DNA of 64,000 nucleotides from Strigamia acuminata (lineage: Eukaryota > Arthropoda > Chilopoda > Geophilomorpha > Linotaeniidae), in NCBI GenBank assembly GCA_949358305.1, contig OX442320.1, positions 6,092,259 to 6,156,258 on the forward strand, in the 5' to 3' direction. Under the pieces are notes generated by a model that was not told the DNA's origin, made no database searches, and saw only the letters and a program-made list of their open reading frames with translations. This document shows, one piece after another, positions 1 through 21,447 of this stretch. Position 1 is the first letter of the stretch. Every line of letters begins with the position of its first letter. Made by a program: the position numbers and the translations under genes.

Positions 1-9
1 AATTAATAG

Positions 10-1199
10 GGTGCTGACCACTTGACCGTTACTTGGAAGGTCGCGGATGGAATTAATCAACACATAGACGTGCGGGAAGAAGGGAAAGAGAATACGTTTA
101 GTTTGGGTCAGTCGTTGTGGATAAATAACGAGGAGTTTGAAGATTTGGACGAGATTATTGCGAGATACGTGCAGCCGATGGCGGCTTTCGCTCGCGATTT
201 GTTCGGGTTTAAGTATTTTCGCGACTCGAACGGCGGCTCGAAAGAAATGATGGAGAAACTCATCTTGGAGGAGAAGAAGAAAGCGCCGTCGAAAATCCCG
301 TATTTTGTGACGAGTAGTAAGGAATTTCCGGGGAAATTCATGCTCAGCTATCTGCCGCGCATCAAATGTCGTCACGAGTTCATAACAGTCACACCAGAGG
401 GATACCGCTTCCGAAAACAGATTTTCCATTCGCACAACGGGCTGTTCCGTTGGTTCAAGGAACATTTCCGAGATCCCATCCCGGGAACACCGGGGAACGT
501 GAGCACGCGCACACCGATGATCCAATCGGCGTACAACACGCCCAGCATAAACATCGCCAGTAAATATTTGAATTTTAATATTTAAATTGTGATTTTTTGT
601 TAATTTTTGTTTTGTTTTAGATCTGGATCCACAAGCGATCCAGCGCGCAGCCGCCAACATCCCGAGCCACGTGTACAATACATTGAGTCAGGTGGCCAGC
701 CAAACTCCGTCCATGCACGGCGGACACTATTCGGGCTATGCCGGCTATGGTTATCCGCAAACGCCCATGACCACTCCGATGATCACGCCGTCTTACCACG
801 CGATCGCTACGCCGTCGCATTCGGTGGCCACGCCTCGTTATCAACAGACACCGCAACAGTGGCCTCATCCTAGTCAGACACCAAGAACACCTTCGCAGCG
901 TCATATTATAGCAAAGTATTTCGAAGTTTTGATGATTTTTTAAATGATTTTTGATGATTTTTGATGATTTTTGTTTCAGAGCTCACTCATCAGCGTCATC
1001 ATCGACATCTACCGATGTTGACTGGGGTAAAGCTGCCGAAATGTGGGCGAAAAGAAGGCAGCAGCAACATGGAGGTGTGACTCCGAGAGGAGGAATAACT
1101 CCACGAGCTGCTGCTCGCGCTACTCCTTCAATTCGCGGAACTCCCATGGTTGACAGTACTCCAGCCGGTGATGCGACGCCGTTGATCGACGAACATTAG
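10..1199 (+). CDS. SUPT6H: Transcription elongation factor SPT6, C-terminal part (5' end outside window)
   Basis: This is the C-terminal end of SPT6, the histone chaperone and elongation factor that travels with RNA polymerase II in the nucleus. Three exons are visible, 10-559, 621-915 and 980-1199, and their lengths keep the frame. The first encodes most of the tandem SH2 region, which in this family binds the phosphorylated Pol II linker; DHLTVTWKV and [14 protein letters not shown] are near-identical to animal SPT6. The rest is a low-complexity tail of TP repeats ([13 protein letters not shown] and similar), the usual site of CDK9-type phosphorylation, ending in DWGKAAEMW and [10 protein letters not shown] as in vertebrate SPT6. 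The upstream exons lie before base 1. The USP32 start codon is about 520 bp downstream on the same strand. The identity is secure. Confidence 0.95.
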
Positions 1200-1718
1200 A
1201 TTTGGATTTCATTTGGAAAACGAAGCGAGAAGATAGTTCTCTTTTTTTCTATTTATAAATGTGCATATAGGATGATGAAATGTTCACTACTTCGTATATA
1301 TCATTTTATTTTTGATGTTCCGACATGTTTTTTTTTTGAAATGAATGGATAATGTTTGTCTATAATGTGTAACTGCGGAAAATGACGTTTAATACTGTAA
1401 AATTGAATACAAAACAATTTAAATAAATTTTTTTTCGTCTTGTTTGGTATAAAATAAAGAAAATTGCAATAATCGATCTTAGGCGTTGTTTGCACTCTCG
1501 GTAAAATGATAAAAATATATTTTTGAGATAAAAGCGATATTGGCCATTTTTGTTTGTTACGGCGCTCCGGCTCGTTATGGCGTCAATTTAAACCTAAAAA
1601 AAATCATGTGACCAAATCAATATGGAGGAAGGTGGAAAGAGAAATATAGTCGCACTGTGAGTCGAAGAGGAAGTTAGTCGTGAAATTACTGTTTGATTAC
1701 ACAGTTAATGAATGGAAA

Positions 1719-11604
<9,886 letters not shown>

Positions 11605-12465
11605 AGTGGAAGTGGAAGTGGAAGTGCGAGTGTTGGAAATTGGTTATTTTTTTTGCTGCGAAAAGAAGGAAAGAAACTATTGTGTAATTAATTGTTGCTA
11701 AATATACAAAAAAAATGAAATGATGTTGACACTTCGAATGTCTTGATTCATATAAACTGAAAAATGCTAATATAATAATTTTTGGGATGATGAACAAATG
11801 TACCGGTAGCGATATTTTTTCCCTCCATTTCGTACTACGTACGGTTACAATACAATTTTATAACTGAAAAGCAATTATCCGTATACGAAATTCACTTTGT
11901 GTTGGCTTGTTGTAGCAAAATTGGTGGAGAAATGAGCAAAAAGTGCGGAAAGAAAGTGACATTCGTGTTTTTTAAATAAGTAATTCTGTATGTTAATATT
12001 GCAAATACTGTGAATAAGCTAAATTTTTGTTTGTTTTTTAGTTTTACATGAAGTAATATTGTTCTACGTTTATTTGATTTGCAAATTTTTGGGAAGATTT
12101 TTTGTTTTGTTTTTGGGGCGTAAAATTTAGTTTGTAATTGTTGTTGTAAATAAGTTTTGTGAATATGTAATTACAGCCAAGTGTTGGTGTGAAATACAAA
12201 GTTTAAGATATCGGTATATTGATGAGAAAAATTGATATGAAAACATTATAGAAAAATAGATAATTATGTTGATTTAAATTTTATGAGTCACTTTTACAAC
12301 TCGAAATTCTTTTTTGTGCACAGAAAACGATGTATGTACAGTTGATATTAAAATTAAAACTTAAGAAAACGAAATGAATGTTTGAACGTTTAGAATATTA
12401 CTATATTACTACAGACGGAGAGTGTTTGGAATATTTATTTGAGGAGACCTTCACGCACAGGCGAG
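11605..12465 (+). other. USP32 3' untranslated region, probable
   Basis: This AT-rich stretch after the USP32 stop codon has many short T and A runs and no coding-like frame. I take it as 3' UTR. I cannot fix the cleavage site: several weak AATATA/AATAAG-like signals are present, and proper AATAAA hexamers first occur in the following minisatellite. Confidence 0.5.
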
Positions 12466-12467
12466 AA

Positions 12468-12845
12468 AACCGGTCTGCCATCTATTGGATTTTGCGAGAA
12501 CTTAATAAACCCAAAAGTCCAAAACCATGCTAGAAACTGATCTGCCATCTATTGGATTTCGCGAGAACTTAATAAACCCAAAAGTCGAAAAACTATGCTA
12601 GAAACTGATCTGCCATCTATTGGATTTTGCGAGAACTTAATAAACCCAAAAGTCCAAAACCATGCTAGAAACTGATCTGCCATCTATTGGATTTCGCGAG
12701 AACTTAATAAACCCAAAAGTCCAAAACCATGCTAGAAACTGATCTGCCATCTATTGGATTTCGCGAGAACTTAATAAACCCAAAAGTCGAAAAACCATGC
12801 TAGAAACTGATCTGCCATCTATTGGATTTCGTGTGAACTTTACAA
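12468..12845. repeat. About 68-bp minisatellite, six copies
   Basis: Six near-identical copies of a unit beginning gatctgccatctattggatt and containing cgagaacttaataaaccc are arranged head to tail. Copies differ by single-base changes and a 1-bp indel. Each of the first five carries an AATAAA hexamer on the plus strand, so the array could act as a cluster of polyadenylation signals downstream of USP32. Confidence 0.9.
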
Positions 12846-12994
12846 CTTCGTAGGAATAATTCGAGATGGCGCCAGTTCATTCTCCGTTATACCGGTATAT
12901 TAAAAACGAATTTATTTCTTAGGTTTCACATGTACTAATATTAGTTTATTGAAAATAAATGGCTTGATGGTAACAAATCTAATCATAATGTGAG

Positions 12995-13150
12995 TTACAA
13001 TATTTTGTTTGAAATAGTGTTGACGATCACCACTACGCACCACCATCGTTCTGCGATATCGGATGACATCATCAAACGCATCGAAGTTGATGCGAGAGTT
13101 TCTTTTCGAGGACGACAACAAAGAAGCGCGGAAGTCTCGATGGCTGCCAT
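12995..13150 (-). CDS. Small unidentified ORF, 51 residues
   Basis: A minus-strand ATG at 13150 sits in a good context (AAAATGGCAGCC) and opens a 51-codon frame (MAAIETSALLCC...). I see no homology, and a second overlapping frame (12912-13121) is also open, which weakens the case. It starts 109 bp from a plus-strand ATG at 13260, so the two might share a promoter. It could equally be a non-coding transcript or chance. Confidence 0.15.
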   Translation of the reverse strand: MAAIETSALLCCRPRKETLASTSMRLMMSSDIAERWWCVVVIVNTISNKIL

Positions 13151-13259
13151 TTTTTTTATTTGAGTCGTCTTTGTTGTAGCGAAACTCCTTGGTAAAACGG
13201 TATTTCTTGTTAAAATTCCAAGTTTTACGGCCGCAGTCGAGAGATTAAGCGAGCGGAAA

Positions 13260-16200
13260 ATGTATGGTGTGTTCGTATGGAACTGTAAGTAGAATATTTT
13301 GCTGTGTCATTAATTATTCAAAATTTAAATATGCCGACATTATTTTATCTTTTTTTCCTTTTGTTCTATCGAGTTCTTTTCAGTCAGACGTATTGTACGA
13401 GTGGGGTTTAACGTTAGTTTATAGTTTCGTTTATTTTTTATAGTACCGTAACTTGACATGGTTTTTTTCTAACGTTAGTTTATTTATTTACGTCGGTTAG
13501 TGCATATTTTTAAATTTTGCCGACATTATCTTATTTTCTTCGTCGTATTTGATTAGTTTTCTCTATTTTTCTAGGAGTATTCTATACTTTTGGATTTCCG
13601 GAATACGCAACTTAGAAGACTGGGTAAATTGAGAAGAAAGGCATCGAGATATTGAAAGCAATTTCAAATATATATTATTCATTTATTGTATTTTAATAAA
13701 ATGTATTTCATTTTGACTTTTCCTTAACCTTTCCTTCTTTTCTCTCCTTTCCTTCTCTCCTCCATTTTTCCTTTCCTTCTCTCCTCCATTTTTCCTTTCT
13801 TTCTCTCCTCCATTTTTCCTTTCCTTCTCTCCTCCATTTTTCCTTTCTTTTTCCCTTTCTTCTCTCCTTTCTTTTTCCCTTTCTTCTCTCCTTTCTTTTT
13901 CCCTTTCTTCTCTCCTTTCTTTTTCCCTTTCTTCTCTCCTTTCTTTTCTCCTTTCTTTTTCCCTTTCTTCTCTCCTTTCTTTTTCCCTTTCTTCTCTCCT
14001 TTCTTTTTCCCTTTCTTCTCTCCTTTTTCCCTTTCTTCTTCCCTTTCTTCTCCTTTCTTTTTCCCTTTCTTCTCTCCTTTCTTTCTTCTCTCCTTTCTTT
14101 TTCCCTTTCTTCTCTCCTTTCTTTTTCCCTTTCTTCTCTCCTTTCTTTTTCCCTTTCTTCTCTCCTTTCTTTTTCCCTTTCTTCTCTCCTTTCTTTTTCC
14201 CTTTCTTCTCCCCTTTCTTTTTCCCTTTCTTCTCTTCATAAAAGCCACTGAAAATAGATCCCACTACCCTTATTTTTTCGCTAAGTTATTTTTATGAAAT
14301 TGGCGATGGAGGTGGTACGTTGTAAATAATTGGTTTATAAGAAATAAAAAATGCAATTGAAAAAATATTTTATTCATTGAATTTATACAATTAGTTTACA
14401 AAATGAATTGTTGGACTTAACTTATAAATGAAAATTAGGACTTAAAAAATACACACTAGGAAGCAAAAGGTAGATAAAATAGGAACAATTACATACAATA
14501 AATATTAAACGTGATTTTTAACGAAAAAAAATTTCAAGAACTAGTAGTTTTGTCCTGCTTCACTTGAAAGTGGTCCTGCTTCAATTCCAAGTTGCTGGTC
14601 ATCGTATAGTCCTTAAGTGAAAAAACTGAAAATAAGTCAAACAAACTAATTAAAAGAAATAAAACGAAAATAGACGGAAAAGAAATAAAACGAAAATAGA
14701 CGGAAAAGAAATAAAACGAAAATAGACGGAAAAGAAATAAAACGAAAATAGACGGAAAAGAAATAAAACGAAAATAGACGGAAAAGAAATAAAACGAAAA
14801 TAGACGGAAAAGAAATAAAACGAAAATAGACGGAAAAGAAATAAAACGAAAATAGACGGAAAAGAAATAAAACGAAAATAGACGGAAAAGAAATAAAACG
14901 AAAATAGACGGAAAAGAAATAAAACGAAAATAGACGGAAAAGAAATAAAACGAAAATAGACGGAAAAGAAATAAAACGAAAATAGACGGAAAAGAAATAA
15001 AACGAAAATAGACGGAAAAGAAATAAAACGAAAATAGACGGAAAAGAAATAAAACGAAAATAGACGGAAAAGAAATAAAACGAAAATAGACGGAAAAGAA
15101 ATAAAACGAAAATAGACGGAAAAGAAATAAAACGAAAATAGACGGAAAAGAAATAATACGAAAAGAAAAGCAATAACATTCGGAAAGGAAAAGAGCATTA
15201 ATGGCAGACTCGAGAGGAAAAGAAAAGAGCATTAATGGCGGACTCGAGAGGAAAAGAAAAGAGCATTAATGGCGGACTCGAGAGGAAAAGAAAAGAGCAT
15301 TAATGGCGGACTCGAGAGGAAAAGAAAAGAGCATTAATGGCGGACTCGAGAGGAAAAGAAAAAAGCATTAATGGCGGACTCGAGAGGAAAAGAAAAGAGC
15401 ATTAATGGCGGACTCGAGAGGAAAAGAAAAAAGCATTAATGGCGGACTCGAGAGGAAAAGAAAAAAGCATTAATGGCGGACTCGAGAGGAAAAGAAAAGA
15501 GCATTAATGGCGGACTCGGAAAAAAGCATTAATGGCGGACTCGAGAGGAAAAGAAAAAAGCATTAATGGCGGACTCGAGAGGAAAAGAAAAAAGCATTAA
15601 TGGCGGACTCGAGAGGAAAAGAAAAGAGCATTAATGGCGGACTCGGAAAAAAGCATTAATGGCGGACTCGAGAGGAAAAGAAAAGAGCATTAATGGCGGA
15701 CTCGAGAGGAAAAGAAAAAAGCATTAATGGCGGACTCGAGAGGAAAAGAAAAGAGCATTAATGGCGGACTCGGAAAAAAGCATTAATGGCGGACTCGAGA
15801 GAAGAAAAGACTGGCTCAATTCTTAAAAGCAGAACAAAATCTATGCTCACTAACACCTAAAATGGCGAATATTCTCTAAGTTAAAAACAACTACACGCTA
15901 AACCTAAACATTCAATAAAATTTATCACATTATGACTAAATAAAACACACAATAAATCCTAGTAAATAGTGAATGAAAAATAAACTGAGAAACAAAAAAA
16001 ATGAAATTTAACTAAAAAGGAATGTGAAAAACTTTGAGAAACACTTACTTCTCGACCGTTGTTGGATAATGAATTCCTTCTTCGCATGACATCCGATGTC
16101 ACGTGTCACCTAATTTGCATATGAGATGATGTAACGTGACATGTGACCCCACCATCCTATCGGCGATTCCTCGTAACTCATCACGTGTCCCAGCAATGGA

Positions 16201-16581
16201 AGCGAGTGATTCGTCGAGCATCAGGTTCATTTGCATGTAATGACTAGTGGGCGTTACGTACTAGCGGTGACTTCTCGTAACTCATTAGAATTTTAGGAGC
16301 CGAAGCGAGTGGACAGCTGATAACTTCTTACCTGAAAGAAAAAGTATCAAATGTAAATTTCTATGAAATAGTACACACTTAATGCAGGCACATTTTATTT
16401 TATTTTAATTTTCTTTAGGCAGACATTTCCAACACAACTGGCCAGGCCAAAAACTAGCAAAGGTAAATATATTTAATTTTTTATGCAGGCTTTATTTTAT
16501 ATTAAAACGAATTTTTTTTCTTTTTAGAATACGAGGACGAATAGCGACGTAAAGAAGCGAATAAAACCACGGGACAAGTAA
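13260..16581 (+). CDS. Speculative three-exon small ORF spanning the satellite block
   Basis: The ATG at 13260 is followed after 25 nt by a strong donor (aact|gtaagt). Two later segments with good splice signals, 16419-16462 and 16528-16581, join to it in frame to give a 40-residue basic peptide beginning MYGVFVWNC and ending KKRIKPRDK, then TAA; an AATAAA follows near 16650. The first intron would be 3.1 kb and contain three satellites. I recognise no family. The consistent phases and splice sites are the only support; chance is quite possible. Confidence 0.2.
13722..14236. repeat. 24-bp CT-rich satellite
   Basis: About 20 copies of tctcctttctttttcccttt plus cttc, with a variant at the left end containing cctccatttttc. 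The strand bias is complete (pyrimidines on the plus strand). On the minus strand 24 bp equals eight codons, which creates spurious KKGEKKGK reading frames. Confidence 0.9.
14654..15162. repeat. 26-bp satellite, about 19 near-perfect copies
   Basis: The unit gaaataaaacgaaaatagac plus ggaaaa repeats almost without change. Because 26 is not a multiple of 3 and the unit has no minus-strand stop in any phase, all three minus frames stay open and read the same 26-residue F/S-rich cycle. These frames are not genes. Confidence 0.95.
15183..15803. repeat. 34-bp satellite, about 18 copies
   Basis: The unit aaaagaaaagagcattaatg plus gcggactcgagagg repeats head to tail, with two alternating variants (aagagc/aaaagc) and three shortened copies (gactcggaaaaaagc). 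The pattern of short and long copies suggests higher-order amplification. It abuts the 26-bp satellite. Confidence 0.95.
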
Positions 16582-18326
16582 TATTGCACTTTAAAAATTA
16601 AAATTGTAACGTGTAACTCAAAATTCGAAAATAAAATTAAAAATTGAAACAATAAACACAAACTTACAAAATGTTTCTTTAAAAATACATTCTCACAAAG
16701 TAAAATGCGCCGCAAATTTTTTCATAAAAAAAAGATACCCAAAAAAGCTTTTTTCCAGGTTTAAGCTGAAAAAGGACAGCTATCACTCATGACCCGGAAA
16801 ACCCAGTTAAGCCACAGTGCCTGCATGTTTGAAGGGCCAGGACCTAGGGGCCCAATCCTAGGCCCTGGAAAATAATTTTACCTTTAGTCTTCCTGATGTC
16901 TTCATTGGCGTCCTCGTCCTTTCCGTCTGAAGTTGTCCCTAAATCTGAAATAACTAAAACAATAAAAATATAAAACAAATAAATGAAACCTAGCTGGTCA
17001 ATGCACAAACAAAAATATCGGCGAATACAAGAAATTATCATAAAAATACAAGAAATAAAAATAAAATAAAATTCAAATAATCTAATAGAAAATGCAAAAG
17101 AAAAGCTTCGTGTGCTATGGATGTTGTTCAGTGTTCTTCGCCTCACATATTGCGGGCTCACGAAGTCTTCTTGTTCATACATTACACAAATAAAATGGCG
17201 GCTTTCTTAGACGTTGGATAAACTAAGAAAAATAAGAAAAAATATCGACTAGATAAATAACAATTTCATAAAAATAAAATAAATTGCACTGGTATAATTA
17301 ATGTCTAAATAATGGCAACAAAAGGCCGTGAAAAACTAAAGGGAACTCACGAGAAAAATTGAATTAAAACTAGGACTAAATAGTGCATAGTGCACGATAA
17401 AACTAAAACGATTAAAATTAATTGTTTATAAAAGATATTTAATAAACCGAGAAGCAATACACGCTTCAGAAAAATAGAATAAATAAATTATATACTATTT
17501 AAGTAAATTCACTTACTAAAAAGATGAGACAATGGCGAGGAATGACAAACAATGGCGGCGAGAAACGACAAGCAATAGTTGCGAGGAACGACAAACAATG
17601 GCGGCGAAAAGAAGCCTCACAAAGTTAATTCAGCTGCGTGAAAGTCATTCAAAATATATATTAAAGAATTAATTAATTTAAATTAAAGTAACTCAAAACT
17701 TACTTGAGATTAAGCGCCAGTTGCTGCACTTGTTGTTTAGGATCTTGAATACATAATTAGCACAAACGCTAACAAAACCCTACCATGAAAAACAACTCAA
17801 ATTCGAACATTTTCAATGCATAGTTAATGAGCAATTTCAGGCAATTTCTCTGCAATTTCTTCTTCTCGGTCGAATTTTCAGTTTGAATATTTAATGAGCG
17901 TGGGCTAGGTGAAGTGATGAGCTTGCCGCCTGGTGCCAAAAAGCGGTAACTATACTAACGACGCTTTTGTTTTTTATTTTTTTATTTGTATATAATAATT
18001 TAATTCATCATTGTGAACATTTTTTTTATTGTGTTTCTGTGAAACATATTAAACACTAATAAATAAATTGTTTTGAATCGCTCGATATATTTAATTAAAA
18101 ATACTAGCGCCCTCTCGTGCTATTCGTACAAACCTACAAAGTTCTGACGAAAACCCGATTTCTTCTCGCGTGTAAATCCCATAAAAACACCTTTGAAATC
18201 TGTTTTGATCGGTTGATTAAAGACGTGTACAATCTCATCCAAACTCGTCATTTAATTCTAACAATATTACAATTCTTTTTATAAGTAGTAGAGGAATAAT
18301 AAGACTAAGAGTCAAAATTAATAAAT
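16582..18326. other. Gene-poor AT-rich stretch
   Basis: No recognisable gene. Minus-strand pieces near 16881-16945 have splice-like borders and an acidic frame (DGKDEDANEDIRK), but I could not join them to other exons in phase. Short imperfect repeats of aatggcggcgagaaacgaca type lie near 17525-17605. Confidence 0.4.
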
Positions 18327-19724
18327 TTACACTTCGGTTTTCGAGAGACCTTTTCGAGCAAACCATTCATCACTTTTATCCGCACCTATTGCCTGTATAA
18401 ATTGAATAAATTGAATAAAGAAATGAACCAATTTGAAGAAATAATATTTTTTTTACCTTCTGCAACAGTGCATCCGCTGTGGGATCAATGAGCGATAATT
18501 GACGAAAAGCTTCGTCACCTACAAAACAAACTTCGTGTCCATCCTGGACAAATTTTGTTTTAAAAAAAAATCATTTAAATTACATTTCTTGTCATACTTA
18601 CAGGATCCGCCAGAATAACTACTTGCACGGTCGCTTTTCCGGGAGTATCCAAGCTGATTAAAGGTGTTAAAATCTTGTTATTGTTCTCCTTCATCACTTT
18701 TTCAAGCCCAGCTAGTTCGCTGCTCGGACAGGAGTAGGCAATTCTCCCAAATGCTTTCGCGTGATCCACTGGCTTATTTATGCACACAAATTCAAGCTTG
18801 CACTTGTTGTAGAAATTGATATTTCAATAAATACGAACGAAAGAAAATAATCAAATCATCACTTGTTCGTCGCTGTATCCCAATTCGCAGCTGTTAAAAC
18901 TTTGCGAATAAACCGACATTTCGCATAAACCACGCCAATATTCTGCAGAAAACGAGGAAAATAAATTATTAAAGGAAAAAAAACAAATTTAAAATTTACC
19001 CAAAGAACGTTCCAGATCTTCACACGCTAATTGCACTTTGATGATTGGATCTGATTTAAAGTATTTTTACATGACAATCCTCGTTTATCTTGTTTATCTA
19101 TCTCGTTTACCTTTATCTTTAGGTTGTGGTTGGTTTTTGATGTAAAATTTGTAGCCTCCTGGGGCTTCCAACACGTGTAAATCATTTTCCACCGTTGATG
19201 TCCAGTTGTGACGTTTGGCGTTTTCAATTGCTTCGCTCGATTGCAGGTGCACACCCTGGGTCGAATAATTATTATAAATTTAACGTCGTTGCAGTAAATC
19301 GAGCTAGTTTTACCAAAAAGTCGTTCCCCATGTTGTATTTGCTCACACCGTAATTGTAGGTTAGTTCCATGACAAAATGACTGTCTTCTGGTCCGTAACC
19401 GATCATTGTTTTACTCCATTTGCCATCGTAAGGCCTGTAATGTTAGTATAACGTTTATAATGTTAATTTTAGCATTATGCGGGAGGATTTCTACCCGTTG
19501 CAAGCAGCTTCGCAACCTTCTTCGAATTCTTCGTGCCTTAATATCTGAAAATAGAAAATAAAACGAAATTTAAATTGATTTTTAATGTTTTTTTGATTTT
19601 TTTAGTGGTGAGGATTAGTTACCGTCATTCCGAGAATTTCTTTGAAAAATTTGATGGTTAGTGGACGATTGCCGATTTTAAATACGAAGTGGAGGGCTCT
19701 TCTGGATACTTTTTCAAAACTCAT
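18327..19724 (-). CDS. GLOD4: Glyoxalase domain-containing protein 4
   Basis: GLOD4 is a conserved protein with two glyoxalase/VOC folds, often found in mitochondria, whose substrate is not settled. The start is the ATG at 19724 ([20 protein letters not shown]), identical in style to animal GLOD4. Successive minus-strand exons give FKEILGMT, then [42 protein letters not shown] and the second VOC half ([36 protein letters not shown]), with the stop at 18327. It stands head to head with MRM3 copy 1; only 262 bp separate the start codons. From memory the same divergent GLOD4-MRM3 arrangement exists in human, so the call and the shared promoter support each other. Confidence 0.92.
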
Positions 19725-19986
19725 GTTGAATTTTAAAAGTTGTTATTTGAGTTATTTGACCACTGACTAACGTCAACAAAGCTGAAACTCGAAAATGTGA
19801 CGCGCAATTAGACGGTGACTATGCAGAATTTGATTTAAATTTTTTTCAATTAAATTTAAAGACGGCATATTTAATAAATATATCTTATAAGATCGATATG
19901 TTTAAATTTAAAATTGTTTACAATGAATATTAAATATTTTGAAACTGTATTCCGGTTTCACGTTTTAGCGGAGCCAAGAAATTAAA
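19725..19986. promoter_or_regulatory. Shared GLOD4 / MRM3 promoter region
   Basis: These 262 bp separate two divergent start codons and must hold both promoters and 5' leaders. It is AT-rich, with no TATA box that I would trust. Confidence 0.6.
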
Positions 19987-21311
19987 ATGGCGGCTCTCTC
20001 GTTGAAAACGTGCATCTCTTACACACACAGCTTGAAATCGCAAATCAGACAATACGGAAAACAGTGGAAACAAAGGCGTACGATAGAAAAATTAGAGAAA
20101 TATACATCAAAATATCCAGATGTTCCAGATTTTGAAAAACTGGACGATGATGATAAAATTGATCCCTTTTCGTGAGTTAAAACCAATAAAAAGACCAAAA
20201 TTATTAATATAAACAATTTTTTTAAATGACAGACGACAGATGATGATTGTCAAGTCCAGAAAAGAACGAGAGAAGAACAAGAAAATCCTTCTGGAAGGCA
20301 AACATCTCATTAAAGATGCAATTGCAGCCGGTGTCAACATAGAAAATATTTATTTCAACAGCGAGGACACGCTAACCGGCTTGAATCTGAAAAATCAGAC
20401 TTCAGTCAAGTTGCAAAGAGTTTTAACGAAACATTTAAACCTGTGGACCGACATGGCAACCTGTCCCGGAATAATGGGTACAAAATGGAAACAGTTATCC
20501 AAAAATAATTTAAAAACGTACATTTTCGTGTTCCAGCCGTCTGTAAAACCCCAGATTTAAGAAAAACGTTGTTTCCTGAGCGACAAATTCCCGTTACCGT
20601 CGTCTGCAATAATATAACCGAACCGGAAAATCTCGGCGCAATTATTAGATGCGCCGCTGGAGCCGGATGCAATAAAGTGATAGTGACGTCAGGTAAAAAT
20701 TATTTTTAGGTTAAAATTATTGTATTATATTATTTTTAATATTTTTTTTAGGTTGTGCTGACGTTTGGGATCCTAAAGTGCTTCGAATGGGGCACGGAGC
20801 TCATTTTCACGTCCCCATACACAACAATATTAATTGGTCACTCATTTCCAACTATCTCCCTCAAACGTTTGCAGTTGTTTTGGCTGAAGGGGATAATTGC
20901 AAGGTTTCTGATAAAATATTGAAATTTCAATCCGTGAGGAGGCATAAAAACGAGAAGGAAGAAAATTTGCCGTTTGGAGGTTTCGTGGAGAAATTAGACG
21001 ATGGGAAATATCGAGAAATTGCTTATTTCGATAAGGAGAAATTGTACGAGTATGAAAATACTCCGTTGCCGGTACATACATATACGGATGTGGGTTTTGA
21101 GAGAGATTCACACGTTGTTTTGGTTGTAAGAGGTGATACGTGCGGATTTGGCGGCGAGGCGTATAAATTAGCTCACGATAACGAGGGATTTAAAGTTGTG
21201 ATTCCGTCGCAGTCCGTCGTTAATGTTAGTTCAGGTTTTACTGGTTCCGTTGTTTTGTTTGAAATTTGTAGACAATTGCGTGAAGAAAGGATTGTAGAGA
21301 TAAAAAATTGA
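19987..21311 (+). CDS. Mitochondrial rRNA 2'-O-methyltransferase 3, diverged copy
   Basis: A SpoU/TrmH (SPOUT) methyltransferase of the MRM3 family, which methylates a guanosine of the mitochondrial large-subunit rRNA. Exons 19987-20171, 20233-20477, 20537-20692 and 20752-21311 total 1146 nt (381 residues). The RNA-binding N-terminal part ([22 protein letters not shown]) and motif 1 ([15 protein letters not shown]) are good. Motif 2 reads [13 protein letters not shown]. The C-terminal cofactor-binding motifs have drifted: VRGDTCG in place of GGET-G, and [16 protein letters not shown] where the family has an ESLN-like sequence. It keeps a charged insertion before motif 2b that the second copy lacks. 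The ATG lies in a short N-terminal mitochondrial-type leader. It may have changed substrate or lost activity. Confidence 0.88.
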
Positions 21312-21447
21312 AAATAAAGTTTTAATTATCCGCGTTGGGCGTTGATTTTGTCTGGAAACATGAAAAAATCAACTAGTAAAAAATGAATTTTTGATTTTTT
21401 GGCTCGATTTTTATGTTTCACGTTTTCTGTATACCCGTTGTTTAAAA

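Noticed and set aside
12468-12845. CRISPR-like regular repeats
   Set aside because: Units are directly contiguous without spacers, in an intron-rich animal genome; it is an ordinary minisatellite. The same holds for the other arrays.
13683-14264. Minus-strand ORFs of 174-193 codons (KKGEKKGK repeats)
   Set aside because: 24-bp CT-rich satellite read as eight-codon repeats; no unique sequence and two frames open at once.
14534-15232. Minus-strand ORFs of 177-232 codons (FRFISFPSIFVL... repeats)
   Set aside because: Produced by the 26-bp satellite, which has no stop in any minus frame; the peptide simply cycles every 26 residues in all three frames.
16844-17182. 112-codon minus ORF
   Set aside because: The middle is intron-like, T-rich and hydrophobic; the acidic end has splice-like borders but could not be joined in phase with a start.
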